This document shows, piece after piece, positions 49,401-50,095 of a stretch of DNA of 64,000 nt. Every line of letters starts with the position of its first letter. Position 1 is the stretch's first letter. The DNA comes from Imbricaverruca yamaguchii (Eukaryota; Arthropoda; Thecostraca; Neoverrucidae), in contig JAOTOL010001507.1 of assembly GCA_034440575.1 (NCBI GenBank), forward strand, positions 887,501 through 951,500. The letters are read 5' to 3'. A program made the translations under genes and the position numbers. The notes below the pieces were generated by a model that made no database searches, was not told the DNA's origin, and saw only the letters and a list, made by a program, of their open reading frames with translations.

Positions 49401-50095
49401 GATCGCAGGAGCTTGAGGAGACGGAAGAACGCTGCGACCTGGCTGAGGCCACCCTGGCTAAGATGCGCGCCCGGGGCCGCGGAATGTCGCCGATGCGCGG
49501 CGCCAGTCCGGTACGTCAGGTCGCCCATAGATGGCAGCACGAATGGAACTGCTGTTAAATGACGGGGCTAAACAGCTTCAGATGCAAGTTGGTCTAGAGC
49601 ATGGCGCCTGCAGGCGAACCCTCACATCCATACGCGCGATGGTTAGGAGTGGAATTGATTCGCGGTTTGGAACGTGTTCCCTCAAATATACCTGCGAAAT
49701 GCCCACATTCGAGTGGAAACTTCCCTACGCGAGAATGTACTTCGACGACGGCAGCAGTGATCAGCGCTGATGGACGATAGATGGCAGCAGTGATCCAGAT
49801 TGGTGAACATATGGGTCCGAGTGATTTGTGGACAAAGTAGAATTTGGAACTCGCGAATGCGTACAATGTACGTTCTTTGGGGCAAAGTTCACAAAAGTTG
49901 TGTCAAATTAGAATCGTGTGTTCGGTACTTGGTGGCCTATAGAGTTATAGTACAGCTAACCTAGCGTAGTATATTGAATATTCCTCTATTCAAGCTACCG
50001 TGTTCCGGGCTAGATACTAGAATTGCGCACGTTTGCATTGTGTGTAATGCTGATGACTGACCAACGTTGCTGGGTTTTTGCAGATCCCGATGTAA
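236..50095 (+). CDS. Mhc: Muscle myosin heavy chain gene, 5'-incomplete (gene span)
   Basis: This span covers all Mhc exons listed below. The product is the heavy chain of muscle myosin II: an actin-activated ATPase motor, two light-chain sites and a coiled-coil rod that packs into thick filaments. The exon products read colinearly like insect and vertebrate sarcomeric myosins, including DIAGFEIFD (switch II), [16 protein letters not shown] (SH2/SH1) and [12 protein letters not shown]. Taking one exon per alternative cluster gives 4,821 nt with every junction in frame (1,606 codons plus stop). About 330-350 N-terminal residues, including P-loop and switch I, lie left of the window. Alternative clusters: 236/442, 3708/4911/6798, 11789/13026 and 20700/21759/22447/23237. 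There is no frameshift or stop in any exon, so the gene looks functional. Splice use is inferred from sequence only. Confidence 0.95.
442..579 (+). CDS. Mhc: Mhc alternative exon 1b (upper 50K domain)
   Basis: 46 codons, phase 0, starting [13 protein letters not shown] and ending [12 protein letters not shown]. Acceptor GCAG at 438-441; donor GTAAGA at 580. It has the same length as 236-373 and differs mostly at [14 protein letters not shown] versus [14 protein letters not shown] and GEMKFRQK versus GTLKFKQR. The intron between the copies is only 68 bp. Such a short spacer often enforces mutual exclusion sterically (inference). Confidence 0.9.
580..1938 (+). other. Mhc intron
   Basis: No exon or mobile element recognised. 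It contains CCGCCATCTTG-like repeats at about 598-655 and two poly-C runs (about 1420 and 1583). The ORFs here have no myosin similarity and look spurious. Confidence 0.6.
1939..2058 (+). CDS. Mhc: Mhc exon 2 (cardiomyopathy loop, upper 50K)
   Basis: 40 codons, phase 0: [13 protein letters not shown] through [14 protein letters not shown], the canonical segment after the cardiomyopathy loop. Acceptor CGCAG at 1934-1938; donor GTCAGT at 2059. The last ~20 bases and the donor are copied repeatedly downstream (see repeat 2038-2250). Confidence 0.93.
2038..2250 (+). repeat. Splice-donor minisatellite, 70-bp higher-order unit
   Basis: Three units with an exact 70-bp period; the first begins inside the exon. 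The GT of CCAG|GTCAGT recurs at 2059 and 2129 and as GTTAGT at 2199. Each unit has a second half, itself a diverged copy, with CCAG|GTCGGC at 2093, 2163 and 2233. Six donor-like sites therefore follow one exon, each preceded by a CGCAAC..CCAG stretch resembling the exon end. Confidence 0.9.
2507..2656 (+). CDS. Mhc: Mhc exon 3 (switch II)
   Basis: 50 codons, phase 0, from [20 protein letters not shown] to [11 protein letters not shown]. It holds the switch II strand DIAGFE, which senses the gamma-phosphate of ATP, at the end of the central beta sheet. Acceptor CCGCAG at 2501-2506; donor GTGAGT at 2657. All key residues are present. Confidence 0.96.
2657..3707 (+). other. Mhc intron before the relay cluster
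   Basis: I see no further exon copy, SINE or array here. A poly-A run lies near 3651-3660. The acceptor region of the next exon is pyrimidine-rich. Confidence 0.6.
3708..3878 (+). CDS. Mhc: Mhc relay exon 4a (fly exon 9 equivalent)
   Basis: 57 codons, phase 0, starting [20 protein letters not shown] and ending [15 protein letters not shown]. It encodes the end of switch II, the relay helix and the relay loop, which carry ATP-site changes to the converter. Drosophila exon 9 has alternative versions of the same segment. It differs from 4911-5081 mainly at EGIDWVF versus EGINWTF. Acceptor CCAG at 3704-3707; donor GTACAC at 3879. Confidence 0.95.
3879..4910 (+). other. Intron between relay exons 4a and 4b, with two short arrays
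   Basis: Contains about four copies of a 21-bp unit (CTGAGTTCTTGAGTG type) at 4122-4203 and about three copies of a 27-bp unit (CAGCATTGCGTGCTTGTTGG type) at 4479-4570. No extra exon seen. Confidence 0.7.
4911..5081 (+). CDS. Mhc: Mhc relay exon 4b
   Basis: 57 codons, phase 0, the same length as 4a and 4c. It reads FNGFEQL, then [20 protein letters not shown] and IELMEK, nearly identical to 4a as protein but with many synonymous changes (for example CTGCAACAG for CTGCAGCAG), so the duplication is not recent. Acceptor TTCTAG at 4905-4910; donor GTAACT at 5082. Confidence 0.95.
5082..6797 (+). other. Intron between relay exons 4b and 4c
   Basis: Holds a degenerate GTCATGTCATCCC-type array (about 5465-5580), a 15-bp GTGTTCGACTGCATC array (about 6350-6405), CACGTG-containing repeats (about 6535-6615) and a short GTGAC pentamer run (about 6688-6714). 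No coding exon was recognised. The open frames are repeat-driven. Confidence 0.65.
6798..6968 (+). CDS. Mhc: Mhc relay exon 4c (divergent copy)
   Basis: 57 codons, phase 0, starting [11 protein letters not shown] and ending [14 protein letters not shown]. The relay helix is the same as in 4a/4b, but the ends differ: LNN for FNG at switch II, and [22 protein letters not shown] at the relay loop. This copy is the best candidate for a kinetically distinct isoform (inference). Acceptor GGCAG at 6793-6797; donor GTACAG at 6969. Confidence 0.94.
6969..8142 (+). other. Mhc intron
   Basis: AT-richer than its neighbours and free of obvious arrays. I recognise no exon, SINE or element here. Confidence 0.6.
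8143..8322 (+). CDS. Mhc: Mhc exon 5 (lower 50K domain)
   Basis: 60 codons, phase 0, from [20 protein letters not shown] to [11 protein letters not shown]. It encodes the lower 50K actin-binding subdomain that follows the relay. Acceptor CGCAG at 8138-8142; donor GTCAGT at 8323. It is the shared exon joined by any of the three relay exons, all of which end in phase 0. Confidence 0.96.
8660..9239 (-). mobile_element. tRNA-derived SINE (family A) split by a MITE
   Basis: The SINE reads on the minus strand. Its tRNA-like head (box A GGCCGAGTGGTTAAGG, box B region GGTTCGACACTCG) is at the right and its GTTTGTTTATT tail at the left. The flanking duplication GTGGCTGTTCCTC is exact, 13 bp, at 8647-8659 and 9240-9252. 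It is interrupted by the element at 8741-9138. Other family copies in this window show the intact sequence across that point. Confidence 0.88.
8741..9138. mobile_element. hAT-like MITE nested in the SINE
   Basis: 398 bp. Its ends are imperfect inverted repeats: CAGGCGCGCACCCAGG at the left and, inverted, CAGTGGCGCACCGGAG at the right. The flanking 8-bp duplication is CCGGGGGG (8733-8740) and CCGGTGGA (9139-9146). Other SINE copies indicate that the original site resembled CCGGTGGA. An 8-bp duplication and CAG..G ends fit hAT-type non-autonomous elements. It has no transposase; its interior holds repeated AAAGGGCACTTT-like motifs. Confidence 0.75.
9255..9372 (+). repeat. 12-13-bp array forming the polypyrimidine tract
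   Basis: About eight copies of CCGTGACCTTCCG run up to the acceptor of the next exon. The last, altered copy (CCTGACCTCCAG) supplies the AG. The other copies lack AG, so here only the pyrimidine tract and putative branch region are amplified. Confidence 0.85.
9375..9528 (+). CDS. Mhc: Mhc exon 6 (lower 50K, up to loop 2)
   Basis: 51 codons plus 1 nt (ends in phase 1), from [18 protein letters not shown] to [14 protein letters not shown]. It leads into the start of loop 2. Acceptor CCAG at 9371-9374; donor GTGAGC at 9529. The phase-1 end is matched by both loop-2 exons. Confidence 0.95.
9880..10150 (+). repeat. ~27-bp tandem array
   Basis: About 11 copies of a unit containing CTCTGGGTAGGGAGATGTGA. 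The minus-strand open frames across it come from the repeat and are not genes. Confidence 0.9.
10375..11715 (+). repeat. Large ~44-bp minisatellite in the loop-2 intron
   Basis: About 30 copies of a unit around ACTGGGGACCCCTGGTAGCG, alternating with GAGAGAGCTTGTGGCACACA and GGACGGATCTTACGACACTC variants. This suggests a higher-order ~130-bp unit made of three types. An irregular piece at about 11035-11085 breaks the order. It fills most of the intron before loop-2 exon 7a. Confidence 0.92.
11789..11841 (+). CDS. Mhc: Mhc alternative loop-2 exon 7a
   Basis: 53 nt: 2 nt complete a Gly codon, then [17 protein letters not shown]; ends in phase 0. It encodes the basic actin-contacting part of loop 2 and the following FQTVS helix start, resembling vertebrate SSFQTVSALHR. 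Acceptor CTCAG at 11784-11788; donor GTAAAT at 11842. The alternative is 13026-13072. Confidence 0.92.
11925..11998 (+). repeat. 19-bp array after loop-2 exon 7a
   Basis: Four copies of GACCTGAAATGGTCGCCTC. A 12-bp-arm inverted repeat (CTGCGCCACAAA) follows at 12117-12154. Confidence 0.85.
13026..13072 (+). CDS. Mhc: Mhc alternative loop-2 exon 7b
   Basis: 47 nt: GT completes a Gly codon, then [15 protein letters not shown]; phase 1 in and phase 0 out, exactly as in 7a. It matches the insect-type loop 2 ([14 protein letters not shown] in flies). It is two residues shorter than 7a and has a Gly-rich rather than Ala/Arg loop. The acceptor TTCAAG at 13020-13025 has a weak pyrimidine tract; donor GTATGA at 13073. 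Short but convincing because phase and homology both fit. Confidence 0.9.
13073..16774 (+). other. Long Mhc intron after loop 2
   Basis: 3.7 kb without a recognised exon. Contents: poly-C tracts (13207, 13616, 13800), a 21-bp CTTAACAGTAGATACTGTTGG array (14640-14775, about 6 copies), a ~50-bp ACTTAACGGAGC array (about 15370-15510) and two copies of a ~125-bp GACCCGACCCGATCGGTGGC unit (16045-16290). Confidence 0.7.
16419..16457 (+). repeat. Poly-C homopolymer
   Basis: 39 uninterrupted C residues followed by ACC repeats. The length may be unreliable in any assembly. Confidence 0.95.
16775..16862 (+). CDS. Mhc: Mhc exon 8 (actin-binding strut, CIIPNE)
   Basis: 29 codons plus 1 nt: [20 protein letters not shown] then IIPNETKSP. 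It encodes the helix and strand entering the SH region. Acceptor ACAG at 16771-16774; donor GTACGT at 16863; ends in phase 1. The last 18 bases and the donor are the head of a ~94-bp tandem array. Confidence 0.96.
16845..17298 (+). repeat. Splice-donor minisatellite, ~94-bp unit
   Basis: Five copies begin with ACGAGA(C/A)(C/A)AAGTCGCC at 16845, 16938, 17033, 17127 and 17220. The first copy is the true exon end. Donor-like GTs fall at 16863 (used), 16956, 17052 and 17145 (all GTACGT) and 17238 (GTACCT). Each unit also has GGTTAGTTAGTTAGTTA at its end. Confidence 0.92.
17345..17970 (+). repeat. ~65-bp tandem array
   Basis: About nine copies of a unit with CATCCATACCATGGTACAGG and TACCGCTGTACCACCATGTA. 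It shares the ACCACCATGTAGG motif with the preceding donor array, suggesting that one seeded the other. Confidence 0.9.
18315..18535 (+). repeat. ~48-bp tandem array
   Basis: About five copies with the core ACTAGACGGTAACACCG, in the intron before the SH1/SH2 exon. Confidence 0.88.
18678..18795 (+). CDS. Mhc: Mhc exon 9 (SH1/SH2 helices)
   Basis: GT completes a Gly codon, then 38 codons plus 2 nt (ends in phase 2): [38 protein letters not shown]. The reactive cysteines are present: SH2 in TCNGV and SH1 in RICRKG. Acceptor GCCAG at 18673-18677; donor GTAGGT at 18796. It joins any of four converter exons, all starting with one base that completes Arg. Confidence 0.96.
18796..20699 (+). other. 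Intron before the converter cluster
   Basis: Contains GGCGCCAAATGTC-type repeats (18835-18925), a CTCCACAGGTGG array with GGTGACCACC (19290-19405) and a ~28-bp ACGAGCACCACGATAACCTC array (19985-20160). No converter copy or other exon recognised. Confidence 0.7.
20700..20817 (+). CDS. Mhc: Mhc converter exon 10a (fly exon 11 equivalent)
   Basis: One base completes Arg, then 39 codons: [20 protein letters not shown] through [13 protein letters not shown]. It encodes the converter subdomain that rotates the lever arm; fly exon 11 alternatives set muscle speed. Acceptor GCTAG at 20695-20699; donor GTACCC at 20818. It is most similar to 10b (LAPK start). Confidence 0.95.
21168..21362 (+). repeat. 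~20-bp array after converter exon 10a
   Basis: About 10 or more copies of GAATGCTCCCGAATGTTTCC and variants. The long minus-strand open frame here is repeat-driven. Confidence 0.9.
21759..21879 (+). CDS. Mhc: Mhc converter exon 10b, GC donor
   Basis: One base plus 40 codons: [20 protein letters not shown] through [11 protein letters not shown]. It is one residue longer than 10a and 10d and two longer than 10c. The acceptor is CCCCAAG at 21752-21758. The exon must end after the AAG of GHTK to stay in frame, so the donor is GCACGT at 21880, a GC-AG intron. Confidence 0.92.
22447..22561 (+). CDS. Mhc: Mhc converter exon 10c, GC donor
   Basis: One base plus 38 codons: [20 protein letters not shown] through [11 protein letters not shown]. 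It is the shortest converter version and is rich in Glu. Acceptor CTGTAG at 22441-22446. The donor must be GCAGGG at 22562, since GHTK ends the conserved exon and the next exon starts VFFRAG in phase 0. The second GC donor in this cluster. Confidence 0.92.
23237..23354 (+). CDS. Mhc: Mhc converter exon 10d
   Basis: One base plus 39 codons: [20 protein letters not shown] through [11 protein letters not shown]. It groups with 10c by its RFGHTK end and by lacking LAPK. Acceptor CCATAG at 23231-23236; donor GTAGAG at 23355. I found no fifth copy before the shared exon at 25018. Confidence 0.94.
23355..25017 (+). other. Intron after the converter cluster
   Basis: AT-richer middle part without recognised features. 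The last ~130 bp (24880-25010) is a ~29-bp array of GGCGGCGTGGCTGACCTTTG units, about four copies, running into the acceptor of the next exon. Confidence 0.7.
25018..25154 (+). CDS. Mhc: Mhc exon 11 (essential light chain IQ)
   Basis: 45 codons plus 2 nt: [19 protein letters not shown] then [26 protein letters not shown]. It starts with the end of the converter and carries IQ motif 1 ([11 protein letters not shown]). Acceptor GGCAG at 25013-25017; donor GTGGGT at 25155; ends in phase 2. Confidence 0.96.
25544..25670 (+). CDS. Mhc: Mhc exon 12 (regulatory light chain IQ, head-rod junction), GC donor
   Basis: One base completes Arg, then 42 codons: [42 protein letters not shown]. It holds IQ motif 2, the WMWFKLW hook and the head-rod proline. 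Alignment to fly and vertebrate myosin and the phase of the next exon force the end after CGG at 25670, so the donor is GCGAGT. Acceptor GCAG at 25540-25543. Confidence 0.92.
25990..26199 (+). CDS. Mhc: Mhc exon 13 (S2 rod start)
   Basis: 70 codons, phase 0, from [20 protein letters not shown] to [17 protein letters not shown]. Heptad-repeat coiled coil of S2. Acceptor CGCCAG at 25984-25989; donor GTGGGT at 26200. Confidence 0.95.
26205..26445 (+). repeat. Strand-asymmetric polypyrimidine tract (TTCTTCT-rich)
   Basis: About 240 bp of almost pure CT on the + strand directly after the exon donor. Homopurine/homopyrimidine DNA of this length can form triplex DNA and can attract pyrimidine-tract-binding proteins (general knowledge); whether it does so here is unknown. 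Confidence 0.85.
26994..27233 (+). CDS. Mhc: Mhc exon 14 (S2 rod)
   Basis: 80 codons, phase 0: [20 protein letters not shown], then [39 protein letters not shown]. Coiled coil of S2, very like fly Mhc. Acceptor CTGCAG at 26988-26993; donor GTCGGT at 27234. Confidence 0.96.
27749..28022 (+). CDS. Mhc: Mhc exon 15 (S2 rod)
   Basis: 91 codons plus 1 nt: [20 protein letters not shown] through [20 protein letters not shown] to KDKEIASLS; ends in phase 1. Acceptor CCGCAG at 27743-27748; donor GTGAGT at 28023. The conserved [14 protein letters not shown] stretch makes the call certain. Confidence 0.96.
28023..29155 (+). other. Mhc intron
   Basis: No array, SINE or exon recognised. Moderately AT-rich. 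Confidence 0.6.
29156..29298 (+). CDS. Mhc: Mhc exon 16 (S2 rod)
   Basis: CC completes an Ala codon, then 47 codons: [47 protein letters not shown]; phase 0 end. I chose the acceptor CACAG at 29151-29155 because it restores the exact spacing of the family (LSAKLEDEQ). An upstream AAAG at 29143-29146 would also be in frame and add three residues. Donor GTCAGT at 29299. Confidence 0.92.
29299..30067 (+). other. Mhc intron
   Basis: Two similar ~45-bp stretches (around 29735-29795 and 29905-29965, with GGGCATGCG..GATGTCACGTGGTATAG) suggest a degenerate ~170-bp duplication. It ends in a CCTGA pentamer run before the acceptor. Confidence 0.65.
30068..30193 (+). CDS. Mhc: Mhc exon 17 (S2 rod)
   Basis: 42 codons, phase 0: [20 protein letters not shown] then [32 protein letters not shown] is a sarcomeric myosin hallmark. 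Acceptor TTCCAG at 30062-30067, preceded by (CCTGA)n; donor GTAACG at 30194. Confidence 0.96.
30674..30856 (+). mobile_element. tRNA-derived SINE (family A) inserted at a splice acceptor
   Basis: Full-length copy. The head has box A GGCCGAGCGGTTGAGG and box B GGGTTCGACACTC; the body has GGCGCCGTTAGCCGTGAATG; the tail is (AAAC)n. The target-site duplication ACCGTCGGCAGA is exact, 12 bp, at 30662-30673 and 30857-30868. The duplication contains the 3' splice site of the exon starting at 30868, so the SINE now sits directly upstream of that exon. Confidence 0.93.
30868..30971 (+). CDS. Mhc: Mhc exon 18 (S2 rod)
   Basis: 34 codons plus 2 nt: [20 protein letters not shown] then [14 protein letters not shown]; ends in phase 2. 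The acceptor CGGCAG at 30862-30867 is the right-hand copy of a SINE target duplication. Donor GTGGGT at 30972. The pyrimidine tract and branch point must now come from the SINE tail. Confidence 0.95.
31018..31275 (+). repeat. 27-bp tandem array
   Basis: About ten copies of CAGTGCTGCCAGGGGCCCA-type units, alternating with CATGGGGCCCA variants. Lies 46 bp after the donor of the previous exon. Confidence 0.93.
31276..32440 (+). other. Mhc intron
   Basis: No element recognised apart from a poly-G tract near 31920. Open frames here have no recognised similarity. Confidence 0.55.
32441..32519 (+). CDS. Mhc: Mhc exon 19 (S2 rod), GC donor
   Basis: One base plus 26 codons: [26 protein letters not shown]; phase 0 end. 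Acceptor TTGCAG at 32435-32440. The next exon begins in phase 0, so the donor is GCAAGT at 32520, the classical GC-AG consensus (AAG|GCAAGT). Confidence 0.93.
32967..33110 (+). CDS. Mhc: Mhc exon 20 (rod)
   Basis: 48 codons, phase 0: [48 protein letters not shown]. Acceptor TCGCAG at 32961-32966; donor GTGGGG at 33111. Confidence 0.95.
33118..33425 (+). repeat. GTCACGCTAGTGGGGATTTG array
   Basis: About eight irregular copies with a ~25- to 45-bp period, starting right after the exon donor. Confidence 0.85.
33473..33597 (+). repeat. Dispersed ~125-bp repeat, copy 1
   Basis: Shares about 125 bp with 38192-38326 in the same orientation (GGCTCGGTGTGATTCG, then three or four GACGTTCTGATGTCTG units, then CCCTGTGTCCGATCTCAGGC). 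The family is not recognised. Confidence 0.85.
33781..33948 (+). CDS. Mhc: Mhc exon 21 (rod, hinge region)
   Basis: 56 codons, phase 0: [57 protein letters not shown] think it corresponds to the fly alternative hinge exon 15 area (uncertain). Only one copy is visible here. Acceptor GGCAG at 33776-33780; donor GTCCGG at 33949. Confidence 0.94.
33949..34680 (+). other. Mhc intron
   Basis: No recognisable second hinge exon, array or mobile element. Confidence 0.55.
34680..35105 (+). repeat. ~43-bp tandem array
   Basis: About nine copies of GTAGATGATGTGCGCGTGTG / AATATGACATCAATAACCGG units, ending ~25 bp before the next acceptor. Confidence 0.93.
35133..35239 (+). CDS. Mhc: Mhc exon 22 (LMM rod)
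   Basis: 35 codons plus 2 nt: [35 protein letters not shown]; ends in phase 2. Conserved [12 protein letters not shown]. Acceptor GTCAG at 35128-35132; donor GTGGGT at 35240. Confidence 0.95.
35770..36250 (+). repeat. 21-bp array, left block (GTACCCACC type)
   Basis: About 23 nearly perfect 21-bp units (TGGTCACCAAATGTACCCAC plus C). 21 is a multiple of 3 and the unit has no stop, so long false ORFs appear on both strands. Confidence 0.97.
36320..36545 (+). repeat. 21-bp array, middle block (ATATATCCACC type)
   Basis: About 10 units of the AT-richer variant (TGGTCACCAAATATATCCAC plus C), ending ~56 bp before the exon at 36602. Confidence 0.95.
36602..36809 (+). CDS. Mhc: Mhc exon 23 (LMM rod), embedded in the 21-bp array
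   Basis: One base completes Arg, then 69 codons: [56 protein letters not shown], then [10 protein letters not shown]; phase 0 end. Acceptor GGCAG at 36597-36601; donor GTCGGT at 36810. Arrays lie on both sides, and the exon frame stays open through the downstream array to the stop at 36993-36995. Confidence 0.95.
36822..37765 (+). repeat. 21-bp array, right block (ATATATACACC type)
   Basis: About 45 units. Variants alternate (CACC/GACC, CAAATATATACA, CAACTATATACA, CATCTGG), suggesting higher-order groups of about 4-6 units. Remnants continue at 37940-38045 after a SINE insertion. Confidence 0.96.
37762..37923 (+). mobile_element. tRNA-derived SINE (family B) in the 21-bp array
   Basis: tRNA-like head (TCTAGGGGTAAG; box B GGGTTCAAGCC), then the shared 3' domain GGCGTGAGAGATTGGCGACG and a TAAAACCAA-type tail. 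Target duplication of 16 bp with one mismatch (ACGTGGTCATCAAATC at 37746-37761; ACGTGGTTATCAAATC at 37924-37939). Confidence 0.9.
38192..38326 (+). repeat. Dispersed ~125-bp repeat, copy 2
   Basis: Matches 33473-33597 in the same orientation. It contains three or four tandem GACGTTCTGATGTCTG units. Confidence 0.85.
38396..38555 (+). mobile_element. tRNA-Lys-like SINE (family C)
   Basis: The head is close to tRNA-Lys(CTT): box A TAGCTCAGTTGGTAAAGC, anticodon region GGACTCTTGATC, box B GTTCGAATCTC. A body with GCGACCAATCGGCGTGACGG and TTGGCGACACTGTATGACC follows, then CGTCGTAAAATAA. The acceptor stem does not close cleanly and a SINE body follows, so I do not call a tRNA gene. No clear target duplication found. 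Confidence 0.8.
38651..38827 (+). CDS. Mhc: Mhc exon 24 (LMM rod)
   Basis: 59 codons, phase 0: [40 protein letters not shown], then [28 protein letters not shown] is diagnostic of arthropod Mhc. Acceptor CTCAG at 38646-38650; donor GTGAGC at 38828. Confidence 0.97.
39417..39530 (+). CDS. Mhc: Mhc exon 25 (LMM rod)
   Basis: 38 codons, phase 0: [20 protein letters not shown] then [18 protein letters not shown]. Acceptor GCCAG at 39412-39416; donor GTCAGA at 39531. Confidence 0.96.
39618..39754 (+). mobile_element. 5'-truncated SINE (family B)
   Basis: Starts inside the tRNA-like head (GTTGCTCGTCTCAC) and continues with GGCGTGAGAGATTGGCGACG and TGTCGTAAAACCAATAACC. Flanked by an exact 13-bp duplication CAGTCATCAGATA (39605-39617, 39755-39767), so the truncation happened at insertion. 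Confidence 0.92.
39995..40378 (+). repeat. 43-bp array upstream of exon 26
   Basis: About nine copies with the core CGTGTCACGTGGTCTGCGCT; each contains the E-box/CACGTG palindrome. Ends 28 bp before the acceptor AG. Confidence 0.95.
40407..40522 (+). CDS. Mhc: Mhc exon 26 (LMM rod)
   Basis: 38 codons plus 2 nt: [38 protein letters not shown]; ends in phase 2. Acceptor GCGCAG at 40401-40406; donor GTACGT at 40523. Confidence 0.95.
41041..41516 (+). repeat. Splice-acceptor minisatellite, exact 56-bp unit, nine copies
   Basis: CAG followed by CAAGAACCACCAGCGCTG recurs with CAG starting at 41041, 41097, 41153, 41209, 41265, 41321, 41377, 41433 (mutated to CAG|GAAG) and 41489 (the true acceptor). 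The spacing is exactly 56 bp throughout. Each unit carries a pyrimidine tract (CTCTCGCTGTCGCC), the AG and about 20-26 bases copied from the exon start. 56 is not a multiple of 3, so use of an upstream copy would shift the frame. Confidence 0.97.
41492..41633 (+). CDS. Mhc: Mhc exon 27 (LMM rod)
   Basis: One base completes Arg, then 47 codons: [47 protein letters not shown]; phase 0 end. True acceptor CACAG at 41487-41491, the last of nine tandem acceptor copies; donor GTCAGA at 41634. Confidence 0.95.
41660..42175 (+). repeat. Degenerate GGACCATGGACCAC-rich array
   Basis: About 500 bp of irregular CATGGACCA/CACGGACCA/CCACAGAC units, including a recurring ~100-bp group with CACCACGGATATTGGTCCAC. 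All ORFs within are repeat artefacts. Confidence 0.9.
42176..42944 (+). other. Mhc intron
   Basis: A 15-bp GGCGCCATCTTCAGT array (about 42318-42370, four copies) and otherwise unrecognised sequence. Confidence 0.6.
42945..43335 (+). repeat. Degenerate CCGATGACCCAGTTGACC array
   Basis: About 390 bp of CTGACCCCGCCGAGCCCAC-type units running to within a few bases of the next acceptor; it supplies its pyrimidine tract. Confidence 0.88.
43341..43541 (+). CDS. Mhc: Mhc exon 28 (LMM rod)
   Basis: 67 codons, phase 0: [60 protein letters not shown]. Acceptor CGCAG at 43336-43340; donor GTGGGT at 43542. The exon end GACCGCGGCCGTCGACAG and its donor are repeated downstream. Confidence 0.96.
43522..44063 (+). 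repeat. Splice-donor minisatellite with GTGGTGACGTCAGAGG filler
   Basis: The exon-end/donor sequence (GCCGACCGCGGCC..ACAG|GTGGGTGGTGACGTC) recurs. The GT lies at 43542 (true), 43612, 43734 (diverged), 43882, 43978 and 44048. Between copies lie shorter GGGCCGACCGTGGTGACGTC units, themselves truncated forms of the same sequence. Confidence 0.93.
44455..44705 (+). repeat. CTGACTTGATCTGA / CCTGA array before exon 29
   Basis: A pentamer-based array grading from CTTGATCTGA to CCTGACCTGA and ending a few bases before the acceptor. A CCTGA run also precedes the exon at 30068. Confidence 0.9.
44713..44900 (+). CDS. Mhc: Mhc exon 29 (LMM rod)
   Basis: 62 codons plus 2 nt: [20 protein letters not shown], then [39 protein letters not shown]; ends in phase 2. 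Acceptor GGCAG at 44708-44712; donor GTATGT at 44901. Confidence 0.96.
44930..45112 (-). mobile_element. tRNA-derived SINE (family A)
   Basis: Complete copy in minus orientation, 29 bp after an exon donor: tail GTTTGTTTGTTCGTTTATT at the left, body GGCTAATGGCGCCG, and tRNA-like head (complement of GGCCGAGCGGTTAAGG) at the right. No clear target duplication seen. Confidence 0.9.
45215..45990 (+). repeat. ~57-bp array ending at the acceptor of exon 30
   Basis: About 13 copies of a unit with TGTGACATCAGCTGGTGATG, ACGTCATCCGGCGGTAATGT and GAGCGACACCG. The last copy is altered to GACGTCGCCGGCAG and provides the functional AG. Every unit contains a TGACGTCA-type core. Confidence 0.93.
45995..46085 (+). 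CDS. Mhc: Mhc exon 30 (LMM rod), GC donor
   Basis: One base plus 30 codons: [30 protein letters not shown]; phase 0 end. Acceptor GGCAG at 45990-45994. The next exon starts ARVDEAE in phase 0, so the donor is GCACGT at 46086. Confidence 0.92.
46145..46275 (+). repeat. ~40-bp array after exon 30
   Basis: Three to four copies with GTGACGTCAGCCGCCCACTG and CATGTATTTCACCTCCGG. Confidence 0.88.
46852..46985 (+). mobile_element. LINE 3' end (solo tail)
   Basis: About 130 bp nearly identical to the 3' end of the CR1/L2-like LINE at 55850-56530 (CAGATTTGGTGGGGAACTGG, TTCAGTGTACAGAGTGCAAC, CAAGAAGGGCCCTTGTGGCT), ending in a TTTATGTC microsatellite. A severely 5'-truncated insertion about 55 bp upstream of the next exon. 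Confidence 0.9.
47040..47216 (+). CDS. Mhc: Mhc exon 31 (LMM rod), GC donor
   Basis: 59 codons, phase 0: [59 protein letters not shown]. Acceptor CTGCAG at 47034-47039. The next exon starts [12 protein letters not shown], so the donor is GCAAGT at 47217 (CAG|GCAAGT). Confidence 0.94.
47315..47490 (+). repeat. ~24-bp array after exon 31
   Basis: About seven or eight copies of GGTTGAGGATTCCACTACC-type units. Confidence 0.9.
47721..47879 (+). mobile_element. tRNA-derived SINE (family D)
   Basis: tRNA-like head (GGTAGCTCAGTGGTTAAGC; box B GGCTTGATTCCCC), then the shared domain GGCGACGCTGTATGGCCTCA and GGCGTCGTAAAGCCA with a CCAAT-repeat tail. The target duplication is 13 bp with one mismatch: CTGTTCAAATCAC (47708-47720) and CTGTTGAAATCAC (47880-47892). 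Confidence 0.9.
48169..48312 (+). CDS. Mhc: Mhc exon 32 (LMM rod, assembly region)
   Basis: 48 codons, phase 0: [68 protein letters not shown] is almost invariant in arthropod Mhc. Acceptor GACAG at 48164-48168; donor GTAGGT at 48313. Confidence 0.97.
48535..48780 (+). repeat. Degenerate array, ~60- to 100-bp units
   Basis: Three copies of a group with CTAATGTGGAAAACTGGGTG and TGATGTGATGGCTCATCTTG. Confidence 0.88.
48781..49187 (+). other. Mhc intron
   Basis: No feature recognised between the array and the SINE. Confidence 0.55.
49188..49355 (+). mobile_element. tRNA-derived SINE (family B), full length
   Basis: Head with box A TAGCCTAGGGGTAAG, CTCACAG loop (Val-like CAC) and box B GGGTTCGAGTCTC; then GGCGACGCTGCACGAGTCAA and GCCGTAAAACCAATAACC. 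Exact 10-bp duplication ACTCGTGCGA at 49178-49187 and 49356-49365. Lies 53 bp upstream of the next exon. Confidence 0.92.
49409..49510 (+). CDS. Mhc: Mhc exon 33 (rod end and tailpiece)
   Basis: 34 codons, phase 0: [20 protein letters not shown] then [14 protein letters not shown]. It completes the coiled coil and begins the non-helical tailpiece, rich in Arg, Ser and Pro like the insect GRAGSVGRGASPAP. Acceptor CGCAG at 49404-49408; donor GTACGT at 49511. Confidence 0.95.
49511..50083 (+). other. Last Mhc intron seen
   Basis: ATAGATGGCAGCA recurs at about 49528 and 49780. No extra exon seen. Confidence 0.6.
50084..50095 (+). CDS. Mhc: Mhc C-terminal microexon: three codons and stop
   Basis: After TTTTTGCAG (ending 50083) come ATC CCG ATG TAA, in frame with exon 33, giving the C-terminus GASP-IPM. 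In Drosophila a penultimate exon likewise adds only a very short C-terminus. The sequence also reads CCCGAT|GTAAGT, a near-perfect donor at 50092, so the exon could instead be an 8-nt cassette spliced into a later terminal exon that I cannot identify with confidence. Confidence 0.72.
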   Translation: MPM